From Gemmatimonadota bacterium (GTDB lineage: Bacteria > Gemmatimonadota > Gemmatimonadetes > Longimicrobiales > Gaopeijiaceae): a stretch of 64,000 bases of DNA. The DNA lies in contig JAJDUP010000035.1 in assembly GCA_022826565.1 (NCBI GenBank), forward strand, positions 248,001 to 312,000, written 5' to 3'. The position numbers and the translations under genes are program-made. The notes below the pieces were generated by a model. The model did no database searches. It was not told the DNA's origin and saw only the letters and a list, made by a program, of their open reading frames with translations. Shown here one piece after another: positions 17,753-26,607 of the stretch (positions within the stretch are counted from its first letter, which is position 1; each line of letters begins with the position of its first letter).

Positions 17753-18631
17753 TCAGTTCGGCGCTCCGGACTGGAATTCATGGGCAGCGGCCCCCACCGC
17801 GCCTCCCACGCCCGCATCCTCCGGCGCGACGGTGCCGACTTCTTCCAGCTTCAGCTCCAGCGTGGGCAGCAGCGTGCCCATGTCCGCCCTCAAATACACC
17901 ACCAGACGCCGCTCATCGTCCGAGAAGTGGATTTCGGCCTCGCCGCCCTCCGAAAAGAGTCCGCTCGTCCTGATGATCGGCTGCACGACGACCGTGTTGA
18001 AAACGCCGGCCGGGACCTCCGTCCGATCCCTTCGCAGCACCTTCAGGATCACCGGGTTGCCGTCGTCCTTGTAATAGCGGTGGAAGGTGTAGGTCTCGCC
18101 CACCTCGAGGGGGATGGTGCGCGCGAAGTAGACGAACGAGATGTCGTCCAGGGGAAGAGCGGTGGGGAGGGCCCAGGTCGTGTCGTAGTCGATCCGCTGC
18201 ACCAGGCGCTTTTCCGGGTAGAAGTCGTGCTCCCGGTAGCGTTTGCGCGGCTTCAACTGATCATTGACGAAGCGCCTGGAAACCAGCGTTTCGGTATCCA
18301 TCCAGCTGGAGAGGGTCTGCTCGAAGCCGATTCCGAGCGCGCTTCCCTTCATCCGTAGCGCTACCGGATAGGCCGTGAAGCCGTGGAGCGTGTCGATCTG
18401 GCCGACGGTCATGAATGCCTCGCCGCCCCCGAATACGCTTGCCCGCATGTTGAAGCGAAGCTCTTCGCCGGGATCGAAGGGGATGTGTTCGACCCGGTGG
18501 CTCGTGGTGACGAGGGAATCGAGTACCAGCGAGGTGTCCTGGGCAGCGCCCGCGGCCGGGAGGGCCACGGAAAAGGCGCAAAGGAGCATCGCGGCCGAGC
18601 GGCGTGACGGCGTGGGCCGGGCCCCTGACAT
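17753..18631 (-). CDS. DUF3108-domain exported protein
   Basis: A secreted or periplasmic protein of 292 residues with a signal peptide (SAAMLLCAFSVALPAAGAAQ). The DUF3108 pattern is visible as FDPGEELRFNMRASVFGGGE, MKGSALGIGFEQTLSSWMDT, KRLVQRIDYDTTWALP and PAGVFNTVVVQPIIRTSGLF, a beta-rich fold related to LolA-like lipid carriers in some predictions. The start ATG 18631 lies 4 bp after the stop of the glycosyltransferase gene. Gene order suggests a role in lipid or glycan handling in the periplasm, which is inference. Confidence 0.82.
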   Translation of the reverse strand: MSGARPTPSRRSAAMLLCAFSVALPAAGAAQDTSLVLDSLVTTSHRVEHIPFDPGEELRFNMRASVFGGGEAFMTVGQIDTLHGFTAYPVALRMKGSALGIGFEQTLSSWMDTETLVSRRFVNDQLKPRKRYREHDFYPEKRLVQRIDYDTTWALPTALPLDDISFVYFARTIPLEVGETYTFHRYYKDDGNPVILKVLRRDRTEVPAGVFNTVVVQPIIRTSGLFSEGGEAEIHFSDDERRLVVYLRADMGTLLPTLELKLEEVGTVAPEDAGVGGAVGAAAHEFQSGAPN

Positions 18632-18635
18632 CACC

Positions 18636-19388
18636 TCAGACGGCACCGTGGCCCTCCGGTTCGAGGGGGACGACCTTGCGCAGGCGCAGGATCTGCCGGA
18701 TGGTCGCCAGCACCCGCACCCGCGTTGAGCGCTGGCGGATGTCGTACCGGCGGTCCATCGGCACCGAGGCGATGCGGCGGGCATACGGTGCCAGGATCCG
18801 CAGGAGTTCGGCGTTGGCGGCCCAGCCGTCGGTGGTGACCAGCGGGCGGTTCCCGGCGGCCCGCAGCGCCTTCCTGACCACCACCGCGCGGTAGGCACGG
18901 AATCCCTGGAAGGGGTCTCCCGGCTGCGATTCCGCGTGCCGGCGTCCGAGTGCGATCCGCCCAAGCCACCGCGCGAGGCGAACGGGGCGGGGCGGGCGCG
19001 CCACATCGGAGCCGGGTTCGCCGACCACGATGTCGGCGCCGCCCTCGAACGACTTCAACAGCGGGGCAAGGTGCTCCGGATGCTCGGTAAAGTCGCCTTG
19101 CATGACCACGATCGCGTCGCGTTTGGGGTAGCGTGTGTAGCCGCATGCCGCCCGCAGGAGCTTCTCCACCGCGGGTCCGTACCCGATCGGCGTCTGCTCG
19201 GAGAGCACGGAGAGCGGCAGGACGCGCTTGTACCTGTCGAGCAGCGCGCGCGTGCCGTCGCGGGATCCGTCGTCGAGGACCACGACCTCGAAGTCCCGCC
19301 CCAGATCCGTCATCACCTCACGGATCTTCCAGAGGAGGACCCCGATGGTACGGTCCTCGTCCCGGGTGGGAATGCAGATGTAAACCAT
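18636..19388 (-). CDS. Family 2 glycosyltransferase
   Basis: A 250-residue GT-A fold enzyme, probably using a polyprenyl-phosphate or lipid acceptor at the membrane. The opening MVYICIPTRDEDRTIGVLLW, the nucleotide-binding VVVLDDGSRDGT and the acidic motif VVMQGDFTEHPEHL are typical of dolichol-phosphate-sugar-synthase-like members. There are no membrane helices. The ATG at 19388 has GAGG 9 nt upstream. It sits between LpxL-like and DUF3108 genes in a lipid A or envelope block. Donor and acceptor unknown. Confidence 0.88.
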   Translation of the reverse strand: MVYICIPTRDEDRTIGVLLWKIREVMTDLGRDFEVVVLDDGSRDGTRALLDRYKRVLPLSVLSEQTPIGYGPAVEKLLRAACGYTRYPKRDAIVVMQGDFTEHPEHLAPLLKSFEGGADIVVGEPGSDVARPPRPVRLARWLGRIALGRRHAESQPGDPFQGFRAYRAVVVRKALRAAGNRPLVTTDGWAANAELLRILAPYARRIASVPMDRRYDIRQRSTRVRVLATIRQILRLRKVVPLEPEGHGAV

Positions 19389-19450
19389 GTTGGCGTCCTC
19401 TGGCGGCAGCCGGAATCAAGGACTCTTGCGCCCGAGCCCAGCCTTTAAAG

Positions 19451-20416
19451 CTACACAGAATGTGATGGGCGGGTTGCCGGTGCGGTTGCCTGCTCACGCC
19501 CGGACGTCTGAGGAGGCTCGGTCTTCCAGCGCCGGTGCAGCCAGAGGTATTGGCCCGGAAATTCCCTCACGCGCTCCTCGATGCGGGTCGTGAACGCCTG
19601 CGTCAGCGCGGCGATGCTCTCGTTGCCGCGGTCGTGCCGCGCGGCCGACAGCGGTTCGATGTACACACGGTAGCGCGGCTTCCAGCCCGGGAGGCGAATC
19701 GAGAACAGCGTGACGACCTGGGCTCCGGATCTCCTGGCCAGAACCGCTGGGCCGCGGGCGGTCGAAGCCGGGCGTCCGAAGAAGTCGGCGAAGACTCCGG
19801 CGGCGCGTGCATCCTGGTCGCCCATGATCCCCACCGCGCGGCCTTCGCGCAGGGACCTCAGGACGCCGCTCCGCGCTTCGCCCCGGGGAATGATCCCGAA
19901 TCCGAGCCGCCGCCGCGAGCGGGTGAGGTAGCGGTCGAAGAGTTCGTTGCGCTGCCGGGCCACCACGATGTCCATCGGGCATCCTCGCGCCACCACCGCC
20001 GCGCCCCCTATCTCCCAGTTGCCCAGGTGACCGCTCACCACGATGACCCCGCGCCCCTCGCGGGCCGCCGCCTCCAGGAACTCGATTCCGACCACGGTCG
20101 TGGACTTCCGCAGGGCGCCGGCACTCATCCCCGCCATGCGGAAGACCGCCACCGCTTCGGCCGCAAAGTGCCTGTAGCAGCGGCGCGCCACCGCGAGGCG
20201 CCAGCGGTCGTCCTTCTCCGGAAAGGCCTGGCGCAGGTGTTCGCTGACGACCTGCCAGCGAGGACGCCCCACCCGCGCCACGACCCACCCCAGCGCCGCT
20301 CCGGCCCGGTCCGCCAACCCCGCCGGAAGCACCGCGCAGACGGCGCCGACGATCCTCAGGAACACGTATTCGGCGCGATGCCTGGGCGCGCGCCGGAACC
20401 CGGCCCTGCCGCTCAC
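19451..20416 (-). CDS. LpxL/HtrB-like lysophospholipid (lipid A) acyltransferase
   Basis: A membrane-associated acyltransferase of 321 residues. The catalytic HX4E motif is GHLGNWEIGG. Other family parts are GIMGDQDARAAGVFADFFGR and the end region FPGQYLWLHRRWKTEP. The N-terminal segment VFLRIVGAVCAVLPAGLADR is hydrophobic. The role is addition of a secondary acyl chain to lipid A or a related lipid. The start is GTG 20416, overlapping the MsbA stop as GTGA, so the two are translationally coupled. The Pro/Thr-rich C-terminal tail is not conserved. Confidence 0.9.
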   Translation of the reverse strand: MSGRAGFRRAPRHRAEYVFLRIVGAVCAVLPAGLADRAGAALGWVVARVGRPRWQVVSEHLRQAFPEKDDRWRLAVARRCYRHFAAEAVAVFRMAGMSAGALRKSTTVVGIEFLEAAAREGRGVIVVSGHLGNWEIGGAAVVARGCPMDIVVARQRNELFDRYLTRSRRRLGFGIIPRGEARSGVLRSLREGRAVGIMGDQDARAAGVFADFFGRPASTARGPAVLARRSGAQVVTLFSIRLPGWKPRYRVYIEPLSAARHDRGNESIAALTQAFTTRIEERVREFPGQYLWLHRRWKTEPPQTSGREQATAPATRPSHSV

Positions 20417-22227
20417 CGGAACTGCATCTCGCGGAGCCGCGCATAGAGCCCTCCCTGGTCCATGAGCTCGGCGTGGCTCCCCTGCTGCACGATGCGCCCC
20501 TCATCCACCACGAGAATCAGGTCGGCGCGCCGGATCGTCGACAGGCGGTGGGCGATCACGAAGACGGTGCGCCCCTCGAGCAGTTCCTCCAGAGCCGCCT
20601 GCACGATCCGCTCCGATTCGCTGTCGAGCGCGCTTGTCGCCTCGTCAAGGATGAGGATCGGGGGATCGCGGAAGACTGCCCGGGCAATGGCTATCCTCTG
20701 CCGCTGTCCGCCGGAGAGCGTGGTCCCGCGCTCGCCGACAACCGTGTCGTACCCGTCGGGGAGCTTCATCACGAAGTCGTGGGCGTGCGCTGCCCTCGCC
20801 GCCGCTTCGATTCGCTCACGCGGAGCCTGCTCCGACCCGTAGGCGATGTTGGCGCGCACGGTGTCGTGGAAGAGAACCGTATCCTGCGAGACCACCCCGA
20901 GGGCCCCTCGCAGCGACGCCAGCTGCAGGTCGCGGAGGTCGGTTCCGTCGATCTCGACCGCTCCCGCGACGGGCTCATGGAAGCGCCCCAACAGGTCCAC
21001 GATGCTGGTCTTGCCCGCACCGCTCGGTCCCACCAGGGCGACCACCGCACCCGCGGGCGCACGGAAGCTCAGCTGCGAGAGCACCGGTTCGCCCTCGCGG
21101 TATTCGAGGCGCACGTCCCGGTAGCGGATCCCGTCCCGCACTCCCGTGAAGCGAATCGCCCCTTCGCGGTCTCGACCCTCGGCGGGCGCGTCGAGAAACT
21201 CGAAGACCCGTTCGGCTCCCGCCAGACCCGGCTGCACCAGCGCCGGGAGCTTGCCGAGATACTTCACCGGGACATAGAGCCGGGTGCTGAGGATGATGAA
21301 GCCGATGAATGCCTCGCCGGTGAGCGAGCCTTCCATTACGACCATGCGCGCACCGTACCAGAGAAGAATCGCCGTACCCACCGCGACCAACACCTCGGTC
21401 ATCGGGCCGGCCAGGGCCCGCAGGCGCGCCGTCCGCAGGAACGTGTCGAAGTAGTCGCCCGTCAGGCCGACGAAGCGTTTTCTCGCCTGCGGCTCCGCCG
21501 ACGCCGCCTTCACCATCCGGATGCCGGACACCGTTTCCTGTATATGGGCGCCGACCTCGCCCGCCATGTCGAGCACCGCCCTGTCACCGCGCCGAAGACG
21601 GCGGACGAGCGGGCCCCAGATCAACATCGTCAGCGGGACGACTACGAACGCGGCGACCGTCAGCGAAACGGAGATCACGAGCATCCAGAAGAGCGTCGCC
21701 GCGAAGAACAGCACGGATGACACCGCCTTGATCAGCTCGGCGGCGACCAGCGTCCGCAGATGTTCCACGTCGTGCGTGAGGCGGGAAACGATCTGGCCCG
21801 TCCGCACCCGGCCGAAAAAGGACAGGTCCAGCTGCAGCAGGTGCCCGTACACCTCGTTGCGCAGATCGCGCGTCACGCCCTGCTCGACCCGTGCCGAGAG
21901 CCAGCTCCGCGCGAAGTCCACCGCGCTCTTGATCACGATGAGCAAAAGGATGAAGACGATGATTCCGCCCACTACCGCCTGCGGCTCACCATCGAGATCC
22001 ACGAACCTGCCGACCGTGTTGTCGAGGGCGCGGTCGATTCCTTCCGCCGGCGTCCCGTTACCCCCGGCAGCATCTCCGGCCACCCCGAAGACCGTCCCGA
22101 GGAACGGAATGAACACCACGATGGAGAGGGCGTCGAGGGCGGCGTAGAGCGCGCTCGCCACCGCCGCCAGCGCCAGCGCCCCCCGGTGCGGTCGGAGGTA
22201 CGACAGGATGCGGCGCCAGAGAAACAC
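20413..22227 (-). CDS. MsbA-like ABC exporter (lipid flippase type)
   Basis: A fused TMD-NBD exporter of 604 residues, the standard half-transporter size. Six transmembrane helices lie in residues 1-310, opening MFLWRRILSYLRPHRGALAL. The nucleotide-binding domain has Walker A VGPSGAGKTS, signature LSGGQRQRIAIARAVF and Walker B PPILILDEATSALDSESE. With an LpxL-like gene overlapping downstream, a lipid A/LPS flippase role is likely, although drug or other lipid exporters look the same. The start is GTG 22227, 52 bp after the PorX-like gene. Confidence 0.9.
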   Translation of the reverse strand: MFLWRRILSYLRPHRGALALAAVASALYAALDALSIVVFIPFLGTVFGVAGDAAGGNGTPAEGIDRALDNTVGRFVDLDGEPQAVVGGIIVFILLLIVIKSAVDFARSWLSARVEQGVTRDLRNEVYGHLLQLDLSFFGRVRTGQIVSRLTHDVEHLRTLVAAELIKAVSSVLFFAATLFWMLVISVSLTVAAFVVVPLTMLIWGPLVRRLRRGDRAVLDMAGEVGAHIQETVSGIRMVKAASAEPQARKRFVGLTGDYFDTFLRTARLRALAGPMTEVLVAVGTAILLWYGARMVVMEGSLTGEAFIGFIILSTRLYVPVKYLGKLPALVQPGLAGAERVFEFLDAPAEGRDREGAIRFTGVRDGIRYRDVRLEYREGEPVLSQLSFRAPAGAVVALVGPSGAGKTSIVDLLGRFHEPVAGAVEIDGTDLRDLQLASLRGALGVVSQDTVLFHDTVRANIAYGSEQAPRERIEAAARAAHAHDFVMKLPDGYDTVVGERGTTLSGGQRQRIAIARAVFRDPPILILDEATSALDSESERIVQAALEELLEGRTVFVIAHRLSTIRRADLILVVDEGRIVQQGSHAELMDQGGLYARLREMQFR

Positions 22228-22279
22228 GCTCAGCAGCCAGCGTGAGCACCCGGATCGGCGAGGCGCCGCGTTGGCAGGG

Positions 22280-23848
22280 TCACCGTGGCCGTGGCCGCAG
22301 GACCGCGACCGGCACGATCATCTCCTCCGGCGAGATTCCGCCGTGCAGGAAGGAGTTTCTGTACCGGCGCTGGTACTCGCGCAGCTTGGTCGGGTAGACG
22401 AAGAAGTTGTCGTCCAGAGCGACGAGATAGGTCATTCCGGGTCTCGCCTCCGGGAGGCGAAGGTCTCCTGCCCGGCTCGTCGCAAGGGCGGACTCGGGAT
22501 CTCGCGCCCTCAGGTTGGCGCCGAACTTGTAGCGCAGATTCGCGCTGGCCCCGCGGCGCGCGTAGACGGTCGCGGGATGCTGGCAGTGGATGCTGCCGTG
22601 ATCGGTGGTGAAGACGACTCGATACCCGTCGGCGGCCGCCTCCTTCAGCACGGCAAACGCCGTGGAGCGCTCGAACCAGGAACGGGTCAGCTGCCTGAGC
22701 GCCGCTGCGTCCTTGGCCACCTCCATGAGAATCGGCGACTCCGAGCGACCGTGGGTCATCAGGTCCACGAAGTTGAACACCATCGCAATCACCGCGCCCC
22801 GCTTCCGGGCCGCCGTCCTCACGCGTGCGCGCACCTGGTCCGACCTCATGTCGCTCAGGACCTTCTCGTAGTGGACGGGACCGTCCTTTCCGGTGAGTCG
22901 CCGCAACTGCTCGCGCAGCATCTCGGACTCGTGGGCGTTGAGCGATCCCTCGTCGTCCGAGGAGTCCCACCACTCCGGCCGCGCCCTCGCGATCTGGTCG
23001 GGGAACAGTCCGGAGAAGATGGCGTTGCGTGCGTACGGCGTGGCCGTGGGCAGGATCGAATAGTGATAGCTCTCGTGGACATCGAAGAACTCGCCCAGAA
23101 GCGGCGAGATCACGCGCCACTGGTCGAGGCGCATGCAGTCGAGGACGACGAAGAAGACGGGATCGTTGCCCATGAGCGGGAGCAGTCGGCGTTCCACGAC
23201 GTCCACGGAGAGTTCCGGGCGCATTCCCTGGCCGCGCATCCATCGTGGGTAGTTGACCGTGATCCAGCGGCCGAAGTCGTGGCGGAGATCGTCCTGCAGC
23301 GCCTCCACCGTGCCCATGAGCCCGGTCTCGCCCGAGGTTTCAAGGCGGATGTGCCAGTCGACCAGTTCCCGGTGCAGCCTCGCGAAGTCGCGCGCGGTGG
23401 TCGCCTGTTCCCGCAGACTCACGAGTGCCGGCCACTGGGTCGCGAAATCCTGGGCGGCCCGCTGCTGCTGAATCGACGACCCCTCCAGGATGCGGGTCAC
23501 CACGGAAAGCACCTGGCGGGGGCTGGTCGGCTTGACCAGGTAATCCTCCACCTGGCGGCCGATCGCCTCGGTCATCGTGCCGTCCTCCTCCGACTTCGTG
23601 ACCATGACCACGCGGGCGTGCGGGTCGTCCCGCCGAATCAGCTGCAGCACCTCGAGGCCCCGGCGGCCGGGCATGTGTTCATCCAGCAGGATCAGGTCGT
23701 AGGACTGGCCGCGGAGCAGGGCGAGTGCATCGTCGCCGTTGCTGATGCCATCGACATCGTAGCCCCTCTGGCGGAGAAATAGGAGGTGGGGACGCAGCAG
23801 GTCGATTTCGTCGTCTACCCAGAGGATTCGCTTGGCCGCTCTTCGCAT
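22280..23848 (-). CDS. PorX-like response regulator fused to a PglZ phosphatase domain
   Basis: A 522-residue cytoplasmic protein with two parts. Residues 7-120 are a receiver domain with acidic pair Asp12/Asp13, phospho-acceptor Asp56 in LILLDEHMPGRRG and Lys106 in YLVKPTSP. After a helical linker, residues 200-522 form a PglZ (alkaline phosphatase superfamily) domain with putative zinc ligands Asp237 (VVLDCMRLDQW), Thr270 (LPTATPYARNAIFSG), Asp362/His366 (NFVDLMTH) and Asp416/His417 (FTTDHGSIHCQHP). Length and layout match PorX of Bacteroidota, which controls type IX secretion and acts on oligonucleotide signals. It begins an envelope block (MsbA, LpxL, glycosyltransferase). There is no Shine-Dalgarno; TAACTT lies 6 bp before the ATG. 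Confidence 0.88.
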   Translation of the reverse strand: MRRAAKRILWVDDEIDLLRPHLLFLRQRGYDVDGISNGDDALALLRGQSYDLILLDEHMPGRRGLEVLQLIRRDDPHARVVMVTKSEEDGTMTEAIGRQVEDYLVKPTSPRQVLSVVTRILEGSSIQQQRAAQDFATQWPALVSLREQATTARDFARLHRELVDWHIRLETSGETGLMGTVEALQDDLRHDFGRWITVNYPRWMRGQGMRPELSVDVVERRLLPLMGNDPVFFVVLDCMRLDQWRVISPLLGEFFDVHESYHYSILPTATPYARNAIFSGLFPDQIARARPEWWDSSDDEGSLNAHESEMLREQLRRLTGKDGPVHYEKVLSDMRSDQVRARVRTAARKRGAVIAMVFNFVDLMTHGRSESPILMEVAKDAAALRQLTRSWFERSTAFAVLKEAAADGYRVVFTTDHGSIHCQHPATVYARRGASANLRYKFGANLRARDPESALATSRAGDLRLPEARPGMTYLVALDDNFFVYPTKLREYQRRYRNSFLHGGISPEEMIVPVAVLRPRPR

Positions 23849-23860
23849 GGCGGGAAGTTA
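23849..23860 (-). promoter_or_regulatory. -10-like element of a possible leaderless porX promoter
   Basis: On the minus strand TAACTT (23860-23855) is followed by 6 bp and the ATG at 23848. There is no Shine-Dalgarno and no clear -35. Confidence 0.33.
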
Positions 23861-23997
23861 GCAGGTTGGGGTGGGCCGCGCGCGTGCCCCGCATGCTTCC
23901 GCCATTCGTCCGGGGAATGCCGCGGTGGGTCTGTCCGCGGGCCGCCAGCAGTCCATGGATGAATCCGCGTGAGCCCCGGGAGCGGCGAGGCGCCCCG

Positions 23998-24654
23998 TTA
24001 CATGCTGATCCTGTAGGGGAACCAGGCGGCGACCGGCTGGCCGTCCTCCGTTCCGGGCCGGAAGACCCATTCGGCGGCCTCCCGAATGAGCTGGCGGTTG
24101 AAGCCGCGATCCCGGGTGGGCGGATCGAGACGCGTGGAGTCGGCCACCACCTTCCCCGTCGCGTCCACGAAGACCCAGACCTGGACCTCCACGCCGCGCA
24201 GATCCCTGTTGGCAGGCGGGATGATCATCCCCCGCGGAGTCGGGGGGAGCAAGCGGCGGAGCCCGTCCGTGGCGGTCCCGCCGTCTCCTTCCCCCTCGCC
24301 GTCGCCGATCCCCGGGTTTTCCAGTCCGGGTCGCTCTCCGAGCAGGGTCGCGACATCGAAGACGACTTCATCTTCCAGCTCGACAGGCTCGATTTCTATC
24401 TCGACCGGGAGCGGCGTGCGCGGCCGGACGATCGGTCGGGGCGGCGGGGCGGCGAGGTTGACCGTCTGCATCCCTCCGGCTGCCGCCCGGTCGTCGTTGG
24501 CCTTCGGTCCCGCAGCCGCGAACGGCGAAACGGGAATGGGACCGTCACTCCCCGCGATCAACACAACCAGGTGGAGGACCACCGAGGCCACGAAGGCCCT
24601 CCGCCACATCTTCCGGTCCCTCCGGCGCCGGGTGTAGACATCCAGATCGTTCAT
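23998..24654 (-). CDS. TonB-like energy-transducing protein
   Basis: A 218-residue inner-membrane protein. A basic N-terminus (TRRRRDRKMWRR) leads into one transmembrane helix (AFVASVVLHLVVLIAG), then a Pro-rich and acidic linker spanning the periplasm, then a TonB C-terminal domain (GVEVQVWVFVDATGKVVADS, LIREAAEWVFRPGTEDGQPV, AWFPYRIS). It would link the proton motive force to outer-membrane receptors such as the SusC-like protein at the start of the window. I chose the ATG at 24654 because upstream sequence is antisense to the SDR gene. No ExbB/ExbD gene lies nearby. Confidence 0.87.
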   Translation of the reverse strand: MNDLDVYTRRRRDRKMWRRAFVASVVLHLVVLIAGSDGPIPVSPFAAAGPKANDDRAAAGGMQTVNLAAPPPRPIVRPRTPLPVEIEIEPVELEDEVVFDVATLLGERPGLENPGIGDGEGEGDGGTATDGLRRLLPPTPRGMIIPPANRDLRGVEVQVWVFVDATGKVVADSTRLDPPTRDRGFNRQLIREAAEWVFRPGTEDGQPVAAWFPYRISM

Positions 24655-24843
24655 CCCCAAGCCGCATCTCGTCCGGTTATCGCGATCGTTCCTCAATGAT
24701 ACTACTACCCCAGCACCGATGGCGCGGTTTCCGGTTGCACAGCCGCCTTGCCGGACCATCGGGCGGCGGTCAACTTTCCCGGCCCCCGGTGCCGCCCTTC
24801 GCGATCGTGCCGCACCATCCATCTGCTTACAGGAGAGCGTCCC

Positions 24844-25635
24844 TTGGACCTGGGGCTGCACAATAGAGTTGCACTGGTTGCGGGCGCGTCGAAGGGACTT
24901 GGTCGCGCCGTCGCCGAGCGCCTGGCGATGGAAGGGGCGGACGTGCTGATCAACTCGCGTTCGCCGGGTCCCCTGGATGCGACGGCGGGGGAAATCGCGA
25001 GCACGAGCGGGCGGACGGTCCTCGCGGCCGCCGGGGACGTCTCCGATCCGGAGCTCTGCCAGGAGCTGGTGGACCGCGCCGTGGGTGAGCTGGGACGGCT
25101 CGACATCCTCGTCGCGAATGCGGGCGGACCCCCGCCGGGCGGGGTGGACGACTTCGATGCGGCGGCCTACCGAAACGCACTCGAGGTGAATCTCATGTCC
25201 ACCGTCCAGCTCACGCTTGCCGCGCTGCCGGCGATGCGCAGGCAGGGATGGGGACGCGTGATCGCGATCACCTCGGTGTCGGTGAAGCAGCCGGTCAAGG
25301 GGCTGCTCCTCTCGAACACGGCGCGGCCGGGTGTCGTGGGATTCATCAAGACCATCTCCCAGGATCTTGCCGGCGAGGGGATCCTCTGCAACGTGGTCGC
25401 GCCCGGGTTCATCCGCACTGCCCGCGTCGAAGCGCTCCTCGCGTCCCAGGCGGAGGCACGCGGCATCTCGCGCGAAGCGGTCCTGAAGGGGATCACGGCC
25501 GACATCCCCGCGGGACGGATCGGAGAGCCCGCCGAATTCGCCAACGCGGTCGCCTTTCTCGCGTCGGAGGCGGCTTCCTACATCACCGGGCACACCATCC
25601 AGGTCGACGGCGGACTCGTGCAGGGGTTGCTGTGA
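24844..25635 (+). CDS. SDR-fold protein without the usual catalytic Tyr-Lys
   Basis: A Rossmann-fold protein of 263 residues annotated by similarity as FabG-like. The cofactor motif VAGASKGLGRA and DILVANAGGPPPG are present, and the active Ser is retained (Ser144 in AITSVSVKQ). Where YxxxK is expected the protein has SNTARPGVVG, with Ser157 and Arg161 replacing Tyr and Lys. A subgroup of SDR proteins shares this LSN-x-xR pattern, and its activity is unclear. The C-terminal GHTIQVDGGLVQGL is normal. The start is TTG 24844 with AGGAG 8 nt upstream. It overlaps ctaB by 4 bp. Confidence 0.87.
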   Translation: MDLGLHNRVALVAGASKGLGRAVAERLAMEGADVLINSRSPGPLDATAGEIASTSGRTVLAAAGDVSDPELCQELVDRAVGELGRLDILVANAGGPPPGGVDDFDAAAYRNALEVNLMSTVQLTLAALPAMRRQGWGRVIAITSVSVKQPVKGLLLSNTARPGVVGFIKTISQDLAGEGILCNVVAPGFIRTARVEALLASQAEARGISREAVLKGITADIPAGRIGEPAEFANAVAFLASEAASYITGHTIQVDGGLVQGLL

Positions 25636-26513
25636 CGCTGGAAGACCGTATCCGGGAACATCGGCGCGGCGGTCTCGCGGCCTGCGTCGAACTCACCAAG
25701 CCCGGCATCACGGTCTTCGTCACGGTGACGGCAATCGCCGGATATCTCATGGCCGCCCTCCCCGCGGCCTCCGCCGCAGCCATCTTCCACCTCGCCCTCG
25801 GCGTCGCGCTCAGCACCGCGGGCGCCCTCGCGCTCAATCAGTACATCGAGCGCGTCCCGGACGGCCTCATGATCCGCACGAAGACGCGTCCGGTGCCCTC
25901 GGGACGCGTCACGCCCGGCCGGGCCGCGTTCTTCGGCTGGCTGCTCCTCATCGCGGGCATCGGGCACCTCTGGTTCCGGCTGGGATGGCCCCCTGCGCTC
26001 GTCACGGCCCTGTCCGCGCTCCTGTACGACGCCGTCTACACGCCGCTCAAGCTTCGCTCCCCCCTCGCGACCCCGGTGGGTGCGGTCCCTGGAGCGCTTC
26101 CAGTGCTCATCGGCTGGGCGGCCCACACAGCCGACATCGACGCCCGCGCGCTCACACTCTTCGGGATCCTGTTCCTGTGGCAACTCATTCACGTACTCGC
26201 CCTGGGATGGAACCTGCGAGACGACTACGAGCGCGCCGGCTTCCAACTCATTCCCCCCGGATCGCCCGGACTCATTTCCGGGCTGATGGTGGGTTATGCC
26301 GTTGCGCTGCTCGCGCTCAGCGCCGTTCCGGTCGCGCTCGGGATGGCCGGAACCCTCTACCTGATCGGCGCGGCCGTGCTCGGTACCGCGATGATCGCCG
26401 CCACCCTCGGCTTCCTGTTCGACCCCACCCGCCAGAAGTGCAACCGGGTGTTCATGGGCTCGCTCCTGTACCATCCCCTCCTCCTCGGCCTCATGGTCGC
26501 GGGAGCCATGTGA
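25632..26513 (+). CDS. ctaB: Protoheme IX farnesyltransferase (heme O synthase)
   Basis: A UbiA-family integral-membrane prenyltransferase that adds farnesyl to heme B for heme-copper oxidases. It has 293 residues and about eight hydrophobic segments. The first Asp-rich region reads LNQYIERVPDGLMIRTKTRP followed by VPSGRVTP, characteristic of CtaB/CyoE. The second conserved loop is YTPLKLRSPLATPVGAVPGA and the third LWQLIHVLALGWNLRDDYER. The start is GTG 25632, overlapping the SDR stop as GTGA. No oxidase subunit genes lie nearby, so the gene is separate from its usual cluster. Confidence 0.92.
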   Translation: MTLEDRIREHRRGGLAACVELTKPGITVFVTVTAIAGYLMAALPAASAAAIFHLALGVALSTAGALALNQYIERVPDGLMIRTKTRPVPSGRVTPGRAAFFGWLLLIAGIGHLWFRLGWPPALVTALSALLYDAVYTPLKLRSPLATPVGAVPGALPVLIGWAAHTADIDARALTLFGILFLWQLIHVLALGWNLRDDYERAGFQLIPPGSPGLISGLMVGYAVALLALSAVPVALGMAGTLYLIGAAVLGTAMIAATLGFLFDPTRQKCNRVFMGSLLYHPLLLGLMVAGAM

Positions 26514-26607
26514 TGGCACTTTCACGCGACGCTGCCACGGCCCCCCAATCCGGCACCCTCCACCTTCGGCCGCCCACCCCCGCCACCCTCTCCCAGGCAG
26601 AACCGCC

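Noticed and set aside
24655-25593. N-terminal extension of the TonB-like gene
   Set aside because: The extra 310 codons are antisense to the SDR gene; the normal TonB N-terminus begins at ATG 24654.
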